NCBI RefSeq assembly: GCF_005577435.1
Contig: NZ_CP040396.1
Coordinates: 3,166,501 to 3,230,500, forward strand
Length of the DNA: 64,000 nt
Source: Paenibacillus algicola
GTDB lineage: Bacteria > Bacillota > Bacilli > Paenibacillales > Paenibacillaceae
Direction: 5' to 3'
Positions within the stretch are counted from its first letter, which is position 1, and each line of letters starts with the position of its first letter. Both the position numbers and the translations under genes were made by a program. Below the pieces are notes generated by a model. The model made no database searches. It was not told the origin of the DNA and worked only from the letters and a program-made list of their open reading frames with translations. Below, in pieces: positions 63,743 to 64,000 of the stretch.

Positions 63743-64000
63743 TGCCCTCCATCTCCTTTCGCAGTAATCGATCCAGCGCGCTGCCGCCCCCCTTTTTAAT
63801 TTCTGTTGCTTGTAGCAGTCCTTCCGGATCAACCACTTCATAATCCTCATACCGTTTTTGGTTTAAATAGGTGGACGGGTGGGGAATGTGCTGTTTGTCT
63901 GTTTTAAGCAGCTTCTGAGTCTCTGCAAAATTCGCTGTATTTTGAATGACGATAACAGGATTGAATGATTTATCCTTGCAGAGCTTTTCCCATACTTTTT
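63669..64000 (-). CDS. Phage replisome organizer / DNA replication protein, C-terminal part
   Basis: Open from the right edge to a TGA at 63669-63671. The readable residues (VWEKLCKDKSFNPVIVIQNT, FAETQKLLKTDKQH, IPHPSTYLNQKRYEDYEVVD) resemble the C-terminus of phage replisome organizers, where a final helix-rich domain recruits the loader. The N-terminus with the origin-binding wHTH is beyond the edge. First of the overlapping replication genes in the window. Confidence 0.7.
   Translation of the reverse strand, partial: KVWEKLCKDKSFNPVIVIQNTANFAETQKLLKTDKQHIPHPSTYLNQKRYEDYEVVDPEGLLQATEIKKGGGSALDRLLRKEMEGSGSERRDITDEVHRRGLPELPDGR

Larger units (their letters stand above)
55077..64000. mobile_element. 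Prophage inserted in prkA (left end and replication module)
   Basis: From the prkA break to the window edge, genes are short, closely packed and mostly leftward: replisome protein, helicase loader, DnaB, MazG-like, RuvC-like, HTH proteins, ASCH protein and ArpU. The attachment core should be around 55050-55080 (GAGTACACTAACTATGAGCT area) but only one end is visible. The integrase, repressor and any virion genes are not in view. Confidence 0.85.

Noticed and set aside
1..64000. CRISPR arrays, rRNA or tRNA genes
   Set aside because: No regularly spaced repeat cluster and no recognisable rRNA or tRNA sequence was seen on either strand.

Overview
The window looks like chromosomal DNA of an endospore-forming Paenibacillus-type Firmicute. 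Support comes from a gerA-type germination operon, spoVR and prkA, S-layer homology domains, the CcpN/YqfL/SR1P carbon-control genes, strong GGAGG ribosome binding sites, frequent TTG/GTG starts and moderate GC. No rRNA, tRNA or CRISPR array was seen.

Layout. 1-3.1 kb: a 7TMR-DISM-type histidine kinase cut by the window edge, then a three-gene operon of two GNAT-like proteins and a 38-residue peptide. 3.1-8.8 kb: DUF4395 protein, nagA with a ROK kinase, fabV, and a PadR/permease-prefix/DUF4825 operon. 9.1-11.2 kb: lipoprotein, lipase with a C-terminal helical domain, and a WXG100-like protein, which resembles a type VII secreted lipase toxin with reversed domain order, its immunity lipoprotein and a targeting partner. 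11.3-12.4 kb: Rrf2 regulator and nitroreductase with a twin 18-bp operator. 12.7-16.8 kb: germination operon. 17-25.6 kb: sugar use (GH38 mannosidase with its GntR/LacI-type regulator, KDG kinase, KDPG aldolase). 25.7-32.2 kb: membrane and signalling genes.

32.4-35.7 kb is a carbon-flow control island: ccpN, yqfL and glpX in one operon, preceded by two divergent-age copies of an SR1P-like small protein gene. The ccpN promoter and one SR1P promoter share the same CcpN-like sequence inside the 17-bp spacer. 35.9-44 kb: CDF transporter, S9 peptidase, a Gly/Pro-rich protein and a 1522-residue SLH surface protein. 44.2-46.1 kb is a decayed island with an IS1182-group remnant and an amidase fragment. 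46.1-51.1 kb: a GntR regulator fused to a solute-binding domain and a Fur-box-preceded ferric iron ABC transporter.

51.2-55.08 kb: spoVR, a globin-coupled sensor and the 3' half of prkA. At about 55.07 kb prkA is cut by a prophage that fills the rest of the window. The visible phage genes run leftward: replisome protein, helicase loader, DnaB helicase, MazG-like protein, RuvC-like resolvase, several HTH proteins, ASCH protein and ArpU. No packaging or virion genes lie between arpU and the prkA junction.
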